Made by a program: the position numbers and the translations under genes. Under the pieces are notes generated by a model that saw only the letters and a list, made by a program, of their open reading frames with translations, had not been told where the DNA came from and did not search any database. A stretch of DNA of 64,000 bases from DATFDN01 sp963756495 (GTDB lineage Bacteria; Pseudomonadota; Alphaproteobacteria; Acetobacterales; Acetobacteraceae), in NCBI GenBank assembly GCA_963756495.1, contig CAVWNS010000014.1, positions 310,001 to 374,000 on the forward strand, given 5' to 3'. How positions within the stretch are numbered: the first letter of the stretch is position 1; each line of letters starts with the position of its first letter. Shown here one piece after another: positions 9,133 to 17,930 of the stretch.

Positions 9133-9402
9133 TCAGACCGACTTCTTGAGCGAGGGCGAGGCCTTGAACCGGACCGTCTTGCCGGCCTTCACCTTGATCG
9201 GCTCGCCGGTGCGCGGGTTCAGGCCCTTGCGCGCCTTGGTCCTGCGCACGGTGAAGGTGCCGAAGCTCGGCAGCGTGAACCTGCCGGACTTCCTCAGCTC
9301 CTTGACGATCGCGTCCATCAAATGGCCGGCCGCCCGATTGGCCGCCGCGCCGGTCAGATCGGCCGAGGACTGGATGATCTGGGCAATAAAGGCCTTCGAC
9401 AT
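9133..9402 (-). CDS. hup: HU/IHF-family DNA-binding protein
   Basis: A histone-like nucleoid protein of 89 residues that bends DNA as a dimer. After the helical N-terminus MSKAFIAQIIQSSADLTGAA comes the beta-arm core (GRFTLPSFGTFTVRRTKARKG, then NPRTGEPIKVKAGKTVRFKA). This matches the HU family signature; the usual RxGRNPxTG is here KGLNPRTG. The start at 9402 is chosen because GAGGAG lies just upstream and the next in-frame Met is far away. HU/IHF proteins are paralogous in most proteobacteria, so the exact name is uncertain. Confidence 0.88.
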   Translation of the reverse strand: MSKAFIAQIIQSSADLTGAAANRAAGHLMDAIVKELRKSGRFTLPSFGTFTVRRTKARKGLNPRTGEPIKVKAGKTVRFKASPSLKKSV

Positions 9403-9644
9403 GATGTCTCCTCGTTTCAAGCCAAGCAAGGCCTGTCCTGCGACGGGCCGGGCCTCCTGTGCCGCCGGCACAGGCTCGTGGCGTCCACCAATTCGCCACG
9501 CCACAGCAGCAGTTTTACGAAGTCGAAACGGTCAATGCCAGTTTTTGTTGAGTCCGTGCGGTAAAAAACATCGCAGGTAGTACAGTTTCGATGGCGGATC
9601 TGTCCGCCGGCTGCGGGCGGGGCCGCGACCCCGCCCGCGTTGGA

Positions 9645-11079
9645 TCAAAGTCCGGCCTGGGTGACGAACTTCGTGATCAGGTAAGCCTCGATCGCCTCCG
9701 ACCCGCCCTCGGACCCGTAGCCGGAGTCCTTGACGCCCCCGAACGGCACCTCGGGCAGCGCCAGGCCGATATGGTTGATCGTCATCATGCCCGCTTCGAC
9801 CGACGCCGCGATCGCGGTGGCCGTCCTCGTCGAGCGCGTGAAGGCGTAGGACGCGAGGCCGAAGGGAAGCCGGTTCGCCTCGGCCACCACGTCGTCGAAG
9901 CCGCGGAACGGCGAGATCACCGCGACCGGGCCGAACGGCTCCTCGTTCATGATGCGCGCGTCCTGCGGCACATTGGTCAGCACCGTCGGCTCGAAGAAGT
10001 TGCCCTTGTTGCCGATCCGGTTGCCCCCGGTCCGCACCTCGGCCCCGTGCCGCACGGCATCGCCGATGAACGCCTCCATCGCGGCGATGCGCCGCGCATT
10101 GGCCATCGGCCCCATGGTGGTGCCGGCTTCCAGGCCGTCGCCCACCTTGGCCTTCTTCACGTTGGCCACGAACGTATCGACGAACTTCTCGTACACCGGC
10201 TCCTGCACCAGGAAGCGGGTGGGCGAGATGCACACCTGCCCGGCGTTGCGCAGCTTGCTCACCGCGAGGTAGCGGCTCGCGGTCTCCACGTCGGCGTCGT
10301 CGAACACGATGGCCGGGGCGTGCCCGCCCAGCTCCATCGTCGCCCGCTTCATGTGCGCGCCGGCCAGCGCGGCGAGTTGCTTGCCGACGGCGGTCGAGCC
10401 GGTGAACGAGAATCTTGCGGATCACCGGGTGCGGGATGAGGTATTCCGAGATCTCGGCCGGCACGCCGTAGACCAGGCCGATGACCCCGGCCGGCACGCC
10501 GGCATCGGCGAAGGCACGGATCAGCTCGGCCGGCGAAGCCGGCGTCTCCTCGGGCGCCTTCACGATGATGGAGCAGCCCGCCGCGAGCGCGGCTGACAGC
10601 TTGCGTACTACCTGATTGATCGGGAAGTTCCACGGCGTGAAGGCGGCGACCGGGCCGACCGGCTCCTTGATCACAAGCTGGTATACGCCCTCGGCGCGGG
10701 CAGGCACCACGCGTCCATAGGCGCGACGGGCTTCCTCGGCGAACCAGTCGATCACGTCGGCCCCGGCCAGCGTCTCGCCCTTGGCCTCGGCCAGCGGCTT
10801 GCCCTGCTCCATCGTCATCAGGCGCGCGATGGCATCGGCACGCTCGCGCAGGATGTCGGCCGCCTTGCGCATGACCTTCGCGCGGTCATAGGCCGAAACC
10901 TTGCGCCAGGTCGCGAAGCCCTTCTGCGCGGCCGCGAGCGCGCGGTCCAGGTCCCCGCGGTCGGCGTGCGCGACCCGACCGGCCGTCTCGCCGGTGGCGG
11001 GGTTCAGCACCTCCAGCCTGCGATCGCCGCTCGCCAGCGTCCAGGCGCCGTCAATGAAGAGGTTTACATCCGGGTACAT
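9645..11079 (-). pseudogene. NAD(P)-dependent aldehyde dehydrogenase (succinate-semialdehyde dehydrogenase-like), one frameshift
   Basis: Oxidises an aldehyde to the acid. From ATG 11079 (preceded by AGGAG) the sequence MYPDVNLFIDGAWTLASGDR runs through the cofactor site FTPWNFPINQ and KAPEETP, to HPVIRKI near 10415. There a one-base change throws the frame. The other frame carries MKRATMELGGHAPAIVFDDAD with the catalytic glutamate, GQVCISPTRF with the catalytic Cys, NEEPFGPVAV, and a normal C-terminus. Adding one base restores a protein of about 478 residues, the family's usual length. The GABA/succinate-semialdehyde clade looks closest, but the TauD-like and hydroxyacid dehydrogenase neighbours allow other substrates. 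Confidence 0.85.
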
Positions 11080-11272
11080 GCGATTCTCCTGTGCCCACGC
11101 GGTCGCGGCGTGTGCCGCCAGTCGCCCGCAAGCGTCCCCTGGGGTGGTATCCCGCGCGCCGACATTGTCAAGCCGCCGGCGCCCGGTTCCGCGCCGCCTT
11201 CCCAGCCGCGCCCATCGGAGGCATGCTGTCGCCGACGGGGTTTTTGATCCCTGGCCCAGGGGAGGGCGTGCC

Positions 11273-12148
11273 ATGAACAGCATCCGCAACAGTGTCTATC
11301 GCCATCTCGAGGTGACGCCCATCGCCGGCTCGGCGGGAGCCGAGATCGCGGGCGTGGACCTCGCGCGCGACCTGCCCGACGACGTGCTCGGCGAGATCCG
11401 CGCAGCCCTGCTGGACCACCTCGTCATCTTTTTCCGAGACCAGCGCATCAACGACGACCAACTTCTCGCCTTCGCGCGCCGCTGGGGCGAAATCCACCTG
11501 CATCCGTTCATGGAAGGGATGGCGGATCATCCGGAGATCCTGGAGATCGTGAAGCGCCCGACGGACAAGAAGAATTTTGGCGGCGCCTGGCATACCGACC
11601 AGATGTTCTCGCCGCGCCCCGCGATGGGCACCATGCTGTACGCGCTGGAGGTGCCGTCGGCGGGCGGGGACACGATGTTCACCAACCAGTACCTCGCCTA
11701 CGAAAGCCTGTCGCCTGGCATGCGCGCCATGCTCGACGGCCTGCGCACGGTGTGCGTCGGCGACCGCTCGGCACGGCGCGGCGGGCCGCCGCGCAAGGAC
11801 CTGTATCCCACGCAGATGGCCTCGATGCGCGGCAAGGACCCGGGGGACGTGCAGACCACGAGCGTGCATCCGCTGGTGCGCACCCATCCCGAGACGGGGC
11901 GCAAGGCGCTCTATATCGGCGGCCATGTCGTGTGCTTCGACGGCATGACCGAGGCCGAGAGCGAGCCGCTGATCGCATTCCTGATGGCCCACTCGATCCG
12001 ACCGGAGTTCACCTGCCGCTTCCGCTGGGAGACCGGCTCGCTCGCCTTCTGGGACAATCGCTGCACCCAGCACTTCGCGGTCAACGACTATCCCGCCGAA
12101 ACGCGGATCATGCACCGCGTCACGGTGTGCGGCGACACGCCGTTCTGA
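11273..12148 (+). CDS. TauD/TfdA-family 2-oxoglutarate-dependent dioxygenase
   Basis: A non-haem Fe(II) dioxygenase that couples 2-oxoglutarate decarboxylation to hydroxylation of a small acidic substrate (taurine, phenoxyacetates and similar in known members). The iron triad is visible as H107-x-D109 (AWHTDQ) and H267 (TQHFAVNDY), and the 2-oxoglutarate arginine as R278, 11 residues on as in E. coli TauD. The 291-residue length is normal. The start ATG 11273 follows GGGGAGG. It is followed after 43 bp by a 3-hydroxyisobutyrate dehydrogenase-type gene and is divergent from an aldehyde dehydrogenase, suggesting one catabolic unit. The substrate is unknown. Confidence 0.88.
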   Translation: MNSIRNSVYRHLEVTPIAGSAGAEIAGVDLARDLPDDVLGEIRAALLDHLVIFFRDQRINDDQLLAFARRWGEIHLHPFMEGMADHPEILEIVKRPTDKKNFGGAWHTDQMFSPRPAMGTMLYALEVPSAGGDTMFTNQYLAYESLSPGMRAMLDGLRTVCVGDRSARRGGPPRKDLYPTQMASMRGKDPGDVQTTSVHPLVRTHPETGRKALYIGGHVVCFDGMTEAESEPLIAFLMAHSIRPEFTCRFRWETGSLAFWDNRCTQHFAVNDYPAETRIMHRVTVCGDTPF

Positions 12149-12191
12149 ACCTCGTCCAACCGGCGAGGAACCTTCAAGGGAGCGACCCAGC

Positions 12192-13076
12192 ATGCGCGTG
12201 GGATTCATCGGCGTCGGCAACATGGGCGGTCCCATGTGCCGCAATATTGTCCGCAACACCAACCATCAGGTCGCGGTCTTCGACCTGAACGCGGACGCCA
12301 TCGCCGCCTGCACCGCGCTGGGCGCGGCCGCCGGCACCTCGGTCGCGGATGTCGCCGCCGCTGCCGACGTGGTGTTCACCTCGCTGCCCATGCCGCACCA
12401 TGTCGAGGAAGTCACGCTCGGCACCGGCGGCATCGCCGAAAGCGCGCGGCGGGGCAGCGTCGTGATCGACCTGTCCACCAACTCCCCGGCCACCGCGCGG
12501 CGCGTGCAGGCGGGGATGCAGGCGAAGGGCGTGGCGATGCTGGAAGCGCCCGTCTCCGGCGGCGTGCCGCGCGCGACCGACGGCACCATCGTCATCATGG
12601 TCGGCGGCGATCCGGCGGTGTTCGAGGCGCAGTTGCCGCTGCTGAAATCGTTCAGCAAGGAGGTGATCCATGTCGGCGAGGTCGGCATGGGATCGGTCGC
12701 CAAGCTCTGCAACAACATGCTGGCGTTCTGCAATGCCGCCGCCGCCGCCGAGGCGCTGATGCTGGGCCGGCTCGCCGGCATCGACGTGCACAAGCTCTAT
12801 GACGTGATCTGCAACGCGTCGGGCAACTCCGACGCGTTCCGGGGACTGGGGAAGAAGGCATTCGCCCGCGATTTCAACCCGGGCTTCGCGCTCGACCTCG
12901 CCCACAAGGATTTGCGGCTGGCACTCGAGATGGCCGACGAGGTCGGGCTGCCGGGAATGATCGCGCCGCAGGTGATGAACCTGATGCGCCTGGCCCGCGC
13001 CAAGGGGATGGGCAGCGGCGACTCAAGCTCGGTGCTGCGGGTATACGAGATGGCGTTGGGCCAGGAGGTCGAGTAG
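12192..13076 (+). CDS. NAD(P)-dependent 3-hydroxyisobutyrate/tartronate-semialdehyde-type dehydrogenase
   Basis: A beta-hydroxyacid dehydrogenase of 294 residues. The N-terminal Rossmann motif is GFIGVGNMGGPM. The substrate-binding segment EAPVSGGVPRATDGT and the catalytic lysine region VGSVAKLCNNML are intact, as is the C-terminal helical domain (HKDLRLALEMADEVGLP). It oxidises or reduces a 3-hydroxyacid/semialdehyde pair; which one cannot be read from sequence. It lies 43 bp after the TauD-like gene and is probably cotranscribed with it. The broken relative at 1-829 belongs to the same superfamily. Confidence 0.88.
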   Translation: MRVGFIGVGNMGGPMCRNIVRNTNHQVAVFDLNADAIAACTALGAAAGTSVADVAAAADVVFTSLPMPHHVEEVTLGTGGIAESARRGSVVIDLSTNSPATARRVQAGMQAKGVAMLEAPVSGGVPRATDGTIVIMVGGDPAVFEAQLPLLKSFSKEVIHVGEVGMGSVAKLCNNMLAFCNAAAAAEALMLGRLAGIDVHKLYDVICNASGNSDAFRGLGKKAFARDFNPGFALDLAHKDLRLALEMADEVGLPGMIAPQVMNLMRLARAKGMGSGDSSSVLRVYEMALGQEVE

Positions 13077-14198
13077 GCTCGAGTAGCCCGGCGAGACCGA
13101 CGGAACAGAGGAAAGCCCTGAAGGATCGCCACCCCCAGGTCTCCGAGATTGTGGCTCGTTGAAAGTGTTCATCGCCAATTTCGGGCAGGAAAATTGCCTA
13201 TGGCCCGAGTGTCTGAGGCGCGGCACGGTCGCCACGATCGACCAAGAGGGCATTCACCCCTTCTGGGAAGCTCGGGATCGCCGTGGCTACATTGAGTACG
13301 CACTGGCGCACGTGAAGACCGCGCGGATGCAAATACCTACCCGCCCAGTGGCGTCCCGCTGGTACGGCTCGGCTAACGTGATCGCTAATACGAGCGGGGA
13401 CCTCTGGGTTCATCGGGAAAAAGGGCAGCTCTGGTGGACCACATCACGGTCCGATTCAGTCGAGATCGCCTTGGCGCCCTCCTTCAATCCCGCCCGTGAT
13501 GGGCCTCGCGTCTATGAATTGCACAAGCCCTGCGAACCGTGGTCGGACCATAGCCGTAGAGGCGCGCCTCTATCTTGGGGCGGCCTGCATCCAAAGGCGA
13601 AGGACTTTCTTTTCACCGAAGCATCGCTACAGGAGCTCTCGCCGGAAAACGCCGAATATGCCTTAGCTGGTTGCCGGCGACGACCTGGACCTCTGGCATC
13701 ATCAGCCGAAATGGCGCGCCAAGGTCGAGCGTACGGGCAAGAATCCGGCCATCATCTATGATGCTCGCGGAAAGACGGTCTGGCGGATGGTGGAGACAGC
13801 ACTTAGCACCGTTGCTGGCGCGAATGGCCAACAAGTGCTGCGCACAATCAAGGATAAGCGTGGTGGCTTCGACAAGCCGGCGTTAGAGGCTTACGTTTCT
13901 ACCTTGATTGATGAGCAGGATGGCCTCTGCGCTGTTACAGGAATCGCTCTCCAGTTCGACGGTGAGGACGACGACCCGGAGCTGCGTTGCTCCCTCGACC
14001 GGATCGACAGCGACGGCCACTACGAGCAAGGCAACCTACAGGTCGTCTGCCGCTTCGTGAACCGCTGGAAGAGCGACAGTTCCGATGCGGAATTTCGGCG
14101 TCTTATACCAAGCCGCCTGGCCCCTGACTCTCTGGGATTCCCAATCTGGCTCGGTTCTGATTCGATGGCCGCGTGGTCGAGTCGGAGCGAGGCATCGG

Positions 14199-14711
14199 AT
14201 GGGCGCGGCAGTGACGGTGACGCGTACGGAGCACACGGCGGCTGGCCTTCGTGAGATCGCGGGCAAATGCCGCGACGGCGCGCAGGTCCGCCGGCTGCTG
14301 GCGATGGCGATGATTCTGGAGGGCTATCCGCGCGCCGAGGCGGCGGAGCGGAACGGCATGGACCGGCAAACGCTTCGCGACTGGGTGCATCGCTACAATC
14401 GGGACGGGGTGGACGGGCTGACGTCGCGCCGCGGCCCAGGCCCCGCGCCGGTCCTGACCAAGGAGCAAATGGCGGAGCTGAGGGAGCTGGTCGTCAAGGG
14501 GCCGGATCTGGAAAAGCACAAGGTGGTGCGCTGGCGGTGCCTGGATTTGCGCGAAGAGGTTGCGCGCCGCTTCAGTGTGACGGTGCATGAGAGCACCATC
14601 GGCAAGTGGTTGCGCCGGCTCGACCTGACCCGGCTGCAGCCGCGGCCGTTCCATCCGAAGAAGGACGCCGCGGCCGAGGCGGCGTTTAAAAAAACTTTGC
14701 CAGTCTGGTGA
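14199..14711 (+). CDS. IS630 transposase OrfA part (copy 1)
   Basis: N-terminal 170 residues of the transposase: helix-turn-helix DNA-binding region (YPRAEAAERNGMDRQTLRDW) and a winged-helix part (VHESTIGKWLRRLDLTRLQ). The frame ends in TGA at 14709-14711, just after the sequence TTTAAAAAAAC at 14685-14695. A -1 slip there leads to KNFASLVKEALPASAADKPV and on into the catalytic part. The full enzyme is therefore probably made by programmed frameshifting, and this ORF alone gives the DNA-binding part. Confidence 0.85.
   Translation: MGAAVTVTRTEHTAAGLREIAGKCRDGAQVRRLLAMAMILEGYPRAEAAERNGMDRQTLRDWVHRYNRDGVDGLTSRRGPGPAPVLTKEQMAELRELVVKGPDLEKHKVVRWRCLDLREEVARRFSVTVHESTIGKWLRRLDLTRLQPRPFHPKKDAAAEAAFKKTLPVW
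14685..14695 (+). promoter_or_regulatory. programmed -1 frameshift site (A7 slippery run), copy 1
   Basis: TTTAAAAAAAC in frame as TTT-AAA-AAA-ACT. A -1 slip yields AAC-TTT-GCC and removes the stop at 14709. The same run is at 30541-30551 in copy 2, so it is a property of the element and not a base-calling slip. Confidence 0.7.
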
Positions 14712-15268
14712 AGGAGGCGCTGCCCGCTTCCGCGGCTGACAAGCCAGTCGAGATTTGGTTTCAGGACGAAGCACGGGTCGGCCAGAAGGGCGGCCACGCT
14801 TACATTTGGGCGCCGATCGGCTCGCGGCCGTTGATGGTCCGCGATAACCGCCACGACTCCGCCTACCTGTTTGGCGCGATTTGCCCGAACCGCGCCGTCG
14901 GCGCCGCAATCATCATGCCGGGCGTCAATGCCGAGGCCATGACCGAGCACCTGGCCGAAATTAGCACCCAGGTCGCACCCGGCGCTCACGCCGTGCTGGT
15001 CTGCGACAGCGCCGGATGGCATCAGCGGGGCGTCCGTCTCGGCGTGCCCGACAACATCACACTCCTGCCGCTGCCGCCGTACTCCCCGGAACTGAACCCG
15101 ATGGAGAACGTCTGGCAATACCTCCGCGCTAACCGGCTGTGCGCCCTGGTGTGGGACGGCTACGACGCCATCGTCGAGGCGTGCCGGACCGCCTGGCATT
15201 TCTTCGTCAACGACCCTGACCGCATCAGCTCCGTCGGCGCAAGGGAGTGGGCGTGTGTCACTCTCTAG
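14708..15268 (+). CDS. IS630 transposase OrfB (DDE catalytic part, copy 1)
   Basis: Catalytic DDE-superfamily domain: IWFQDEARVGQKG gives the first Asp, VLVCDSAGWHQ the second, and YSPELNPMENVW the glutamate, the usual IS630/Tc1-mariner triad. The ATG at 14708 overlaps the stop of the first frame and may allow separate initiation, but the family acts as a fusion made by a -1 shift on the A7 run. The reading is intact up to the stop at 15268. Confidence 0.88.
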   Translation: MKEALPASAADKPVEIWFQDEARVGQKGGHAYIWAPIGSRPLMVRDNRHDSAYLFGAICPNRAVGAAIIMPGVNAEAMTEHLAEISTQVAPGAHAVLVCDSAGWHQRGVRLGVPDNITLLPLPPYSPELNPMENVWQYLRANRLCALVWDGYDAIVEACRTAWHFFVNDPDRISSVGAREWACVTL

Positions 15269-15443
15269 GCGGGTTGGTATTATAGAGCTGGTCAAGTCCT
15301 CTCGGTTCTGACCGTAGCAGAGAGCGTGCCGCGCATTACCCGATTTGGGATCGAACTGCGGACACAAAGCCCCGAAGCAATCGACGATCGTGTTGGGTCG
15401 AGGACGACTGTTCCGATCCCAGACCGGCGACCACGCGATGACG

Positions 15444-15743
15444 CTAAAGGCGGCCGGGGATGTTCGCTGTCTCGAAGAATATGCCGGTGACCGCATAGCC
15501 GCCCGGGGTCGGCGCAAACGCGATCCAGTACCGGCCCTCTTTCAGCCATTGCCAGCCATAAGCCGCAAGTTCGGGATAGGGCCGTGGTGAAGGCCAGAAC
15601 GGTCCTGCCTGTTCCTCGATCCGGGCGGCTGCCATTGCCACAGCCTCGGTCATGCGGACGGTGGCGAGGTCGCGACCCAACCTGGCGTAGTGATCTTCCA
15701 GCATCTCAAGCTGTGCCTGGGCCGCTGCGGTGATCAGGACCAT
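15444..15743 (-). CDS. type II toxin, RelE/ParE family
   Basis: A 99-residue protein of the RelE/ParE fold: N-terminal helices (QLEMLEDHYARLGRDLATVRMTEA) and a C-terminal beta-sheet with GWQWLKEGRYWIAFAPTPGG and VTGIFFETANIPGRL. RelE members cleave ribosome-bound mRNA, whereas ParE members inhibit gyrase; the sequence alone does not decide which. It overlaps its upstream partner by one base (TGATG), the typical coupled arrangement with the antitoxin first. It lies in the AT-richer pocket beside the broken HNH gene. Confidence 0.72.
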   Translation of the reverse strand: MVLITAAAQAQLEMLEDHYARLGRDLATVRMTEAVAMAAARIEEQAGPFWPSPRPYPELAAYGWQWLKEGRYWIAFAPTPGGYAVTGIFFETANIPGRL

Positions 15744-15946
15744 CAGCCGGGTTCGGCGATCTTCTCCCCTTCGGCTTGCCTTGCCTGCTGGCGGCGCTCA
15801 GTCCGGCGGTACGCCCGTCCATGGATCAAGGTCAGAACCGATCCAAGCGGGCGTACACGGCCCGCAGCCAGATCGTCGCGACTGCGATCGAGCTCGTCCC
15901 GCAGGTCTTGCGGCGTGGGTCGGTTCGCGCCGGGCGTCCTGTCCAT
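15743..15946 (-). CDS. antitoxin of RelE/ParE pair
   Basis: A 67-residue, highly charged protein (PTPQDLRDELDRSRDDLAAGRV, then RPLGSVLTLIHGRAYRRTERR). The segment LDRSRDDLAAGR resembles the C-terminal toxin-binding helix of small ParE/RelE antitoxins. It has no clear ribbon-helix-helix N-terminus, so autoregulation is uncertain. Its TGA overlaps the toxin ATG. The call depends mainly on gene order. Confidence 0.6.
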   Translation of the reverse strand: MDRTPGANRPTPQDLRDELDRSRDDLAAGRVRPLGSVLTLIHGRAYRRTERRQQARQAEGEKIAEPG

Positions 15947-16082
15947 TGCCAGAGTATAAGATGGCTAGCGGGCGAATAGAAGGCAAACGACGGCATCATG
16001 GCCAAACCTGCGCTGGGGTGGCGCTCGCCGATATGGCCGCCAGGACCGCTTCGGTCGGCAGCAAAGGGTTCCGATCGGCCCG

Positions 16083-16985
16083 TTACAGCCCCGCCGAGGC
16101 GTGCAGCCCGAGAAGCCTGTCCGCTTCCACGGCCAGAGTGGCGATCAGCGCTGCCATGTCGCGCTGCACGGCTGCGAAGCGGGGCAGCGGCGCGATCCGG
16201 GCCTCGTCCATGTAGAGCCTGCGCGCGATCTCGATCTGCAGTGCGTGGACCCCCTCGCAGGGGCGGCCGTAGTGGCGGGTGATGAAGCCGCCCGCATAAG
16301 GGTCGTTGCGTCGCACCGTGTAGCCCAGGGCGGTCAGCGCCTGCTCGGCCGTGCGCGTGACCGCCGGGCAGCAGGCCGTGCCGTGGGCGTCGCCGAGCAC
16401 GACATCCGCCCCGCCGCGCGCGCCGCCGTTCGCCGGCATGGAGTGGCAGTCGATCAGCAGGCAACCACCAAAAGTCGCCCGCGTGCCACCGATCAATGCC
16501 GCCAGCGTGTCGTGGAATGGTTGCCAGCAACTGCGCACGCGCCCCGCGGCCTCCTCGAAGCGCAGCCGGCCGCGATAGATCGTCTCGCCCGTCGCTACCA
16601 CCCGCGCGATGGTCCCGAGGCCGGCACACACACGCGGGCTGGTGGTGTTGACCCAAGGCGGCAGCACGTCGTCGAACATGGCCGGGTCCAGCTCCCAGGC
16701 CTCCCGGTTGGCGTCGCAATAGGCGCGCGGGAATGACGCCGCCAGCAGCGGCGCGCCGTGCGCGGGCGCGTCGGCGAACAGCTCGTCCACGAAACCGTCC
16801 TCGCTGCGCCGCAGGCTGAGCGCGTCGAGCCGGGCGGCGGCGATGAAGGCCGCCGGGTAGCACCGGCCGGAATGGGGCGAGGCGAAGACGACGGGCACGG
16901 TCTGGCACAGGGGCCTGGCCACGGTCAGCGGTGGGGGGGTGTCGTCGCGGGCTTCGGGGCGGAGGTCGGGGACGGCCATGTCCAT
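16083..16985 (-). CDS. N-formylglutamate amidohydrolase family protein
   Basis: A zinc-type hydrolase that removes formate from N-formylglutamate in histidine degradation, or acts on related N-formyl amino acids. Visible family blocks are FASPHSGRCYP near the N-terminus, SEDGFVDELF, FPRAYCDANREAWELDP, LLIDCHSMP (metal ligands) and NDPYAGGFITRHYG. Of the possible starts, ATG 16985 (MDMAVPD) is preferred because the upstream extension is Arg-rich and unlike the family. No hut genes are nearby, so the in vivo substrate is open. It is divergent from minC. Confidence 0.85.
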   Translation of the reverse strand: MDMAVPDLRPEARDDTPPPLTVARPLCQTVPVVFASPHSGRCYPAAFIAAARLDALSLRRSEDGFVDELFADAPAHGAPLLAASFPRAYCDANREAWELDPAMFDDVLPPWVNTTSPRVCAGLGTIARVVATGETIYRGRLRFEEAAGRVRSCWQPFHDTLAALIGGTRATFGGCLLIDCHSMPANGGARGGADVVLGDAHGTACCPAVTRTAEQALTALGYTVRRNDPYAGGFITRHYGRPCEGVHALQIEIARRLYMDEARIAPLPRFAAVQRDMAALIATLAVEADRLLGLHASAGL

Positions 16986-17166
16986 AGCCCCATTGAACGC
17001 GACCACCCCGCGCCTGTCACCATCCCACAAAGGCACAGTGCGTTCAGAACTCCGGGTCCGATCCCCCATCAGACGGCGTTCGTACAATTTTCAGAAGGAA
17101 TTTTCCAGTTGCCGCCATGCAGGAATCGCGTTGACCATTGGGTGCGGTGCGCGTTAGGCCACGCCG

Positions 17167-17889
17167 GTGTCCGAAGCTGAATCCCGTCCCTTCATCCGAG
17201 TCCGGGGCCGCTCGCTCATGGCGCTGGTGCTGGCGCCGGAGCCGCCGGTGGCCGACTGGCTCGCCGCCCTGGACGCGCAGATCGCTCGCGCGCCATCCTT
17301 TTTCGACGCGCGGCCGGTGATCGTCGATCTCGGCGGCCTTCCTAGCGATCAGTCGGGCGTGGCCGGGCTGATCCAGGCAATGGCCGAGCGCGGCATCCGC
17401 ATCATCGGCACCGAGGGCGCCCACCCGTCGTGGGCGGGGGTTGCCAAATGGGGTGGCCCGATCGGGGCCGGCGGCAAGGGCAAGCCGGTCGATGTGCCGG
17501 ACGAGCATCCTGCCGCCAACGCCGAGGCCACCGCCGCCGCCCACCACGCGCCCGCCGAGGGCACGTCGCTCGTATTGTCCGAGACCGTACGCTCCGGCCA
17601 GTCGGTCGTGCATGAGGCCGGCGACGTCATCGTCGTGGGCTCGGTCTCGTCCGGCGCGGAGATCGTCGCCGGCGGATCGGTCCATATCTATGGCGCGCTG
17701 CGCGGCCGGGCCATCGCGGGCCTGGGCGGCTCGCGGCAGGCCCGTATTTTCTGCCGGCGCCTGCACGCCGAGCTGCTGGCGATCGAGGGCGTCTACAAGA
17801 CGGCCGACGACATGGACACGGCGCTGCACGGCCGCGCAGTGCAGGCCTGGCTCGATGGCGAGCAGATGATGATCGCGGCATTGGACTGA
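17167..17889 (+). CDS. minC: septum site-determining protein MinC
   Basis: Inhibitor of FtsZ polymerisation that acts at the cell poles when recruited by MinD. Its 240 residues form an N-terminal domain (FIRVRGRSLMALVLAPEPPV) and a C-terminal beta-helix domain with VRSGQSVVHEAGDVIVVGSV and HIYGALRGRAIAGLGG, the conserved MinD-binding surface. The start is GTG at 17167. The linker between the domains is Ala/His-rich. It is the first gene of minCDE, 41 bp before minD. Confidence 0.95.
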   Translation: MSEAESRPFIRVRGRSLMALVLAPEPPVADWLAALDAQIARAPSFFDARPVIVDLGGLPSDQSGVAGLIQAMAERGIRIIGTEGAHPSWAGVAKWGGPIGAGGKGKPVDVPDEHPAANAEATAAAHHAPAEGTSLVLSETVRSGQSVVHEAGDVIVVGSVSSGAEIVAGGSVHIYGALRGRAIAGLGGSRQARIFCRRLHAELLAIEGVYKTADDMDTALHGRAVQAWLDGEQMMIAALD

Positions 17890-17930
17890 AAGCCGGCGGA
17901 TTGACAGCAGCGGAGAGGAGAGGAAAGCGA

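Larger units (their letters stand above)
14106..15280 (+). mobile_element. IS630-family insertion sequence, copy 1 (1175 bp)
   Basis: The ends are near-perfect inverted repeats: TACCAAGCCGCC on the left and, read in reverse, ATACCAACCCGCC on the right. TA flanks both sides (14104-14105 and 15281-15282), the target duplication of this family. A second copy of the same 1175 bp length lies at 29962-31136 and differs by a few substitutions and compensating indels near the left end. The element carries two overlapping frames for one transposase. Insertion broke the HNH nuclease gene. Confidence 0.92.
13159..15311 (+). pseudogene. HNH endonuclease-like protein, frameshifted and interrupted by IS630
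   Basis: The first 170 residues (MKVFIANFGQENCLWPECL, then PTRPVASRWY and HPKAKDFLFTEASLQELSPENAEYA) form a domain I cannot name. After a frame change near 13670 the protein goes on with WHHQPKW and ends in an HNH-type nuclease module: GLCAVTGI, then CSLDRIDSDGHYEQGNLQVVC and RFVNRWK. At 14104 an IS630 copy is inserted. Removing it with one TA gives FRRLIELVKSSRF and a stop at 15309-15311, so the original C-terminus is still present. Base composition is AT-richer than the neighbours, suggesting transfer. A defence (restriction-like) role is possible but inferred only from the HNH module. Confidence 0.7.
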
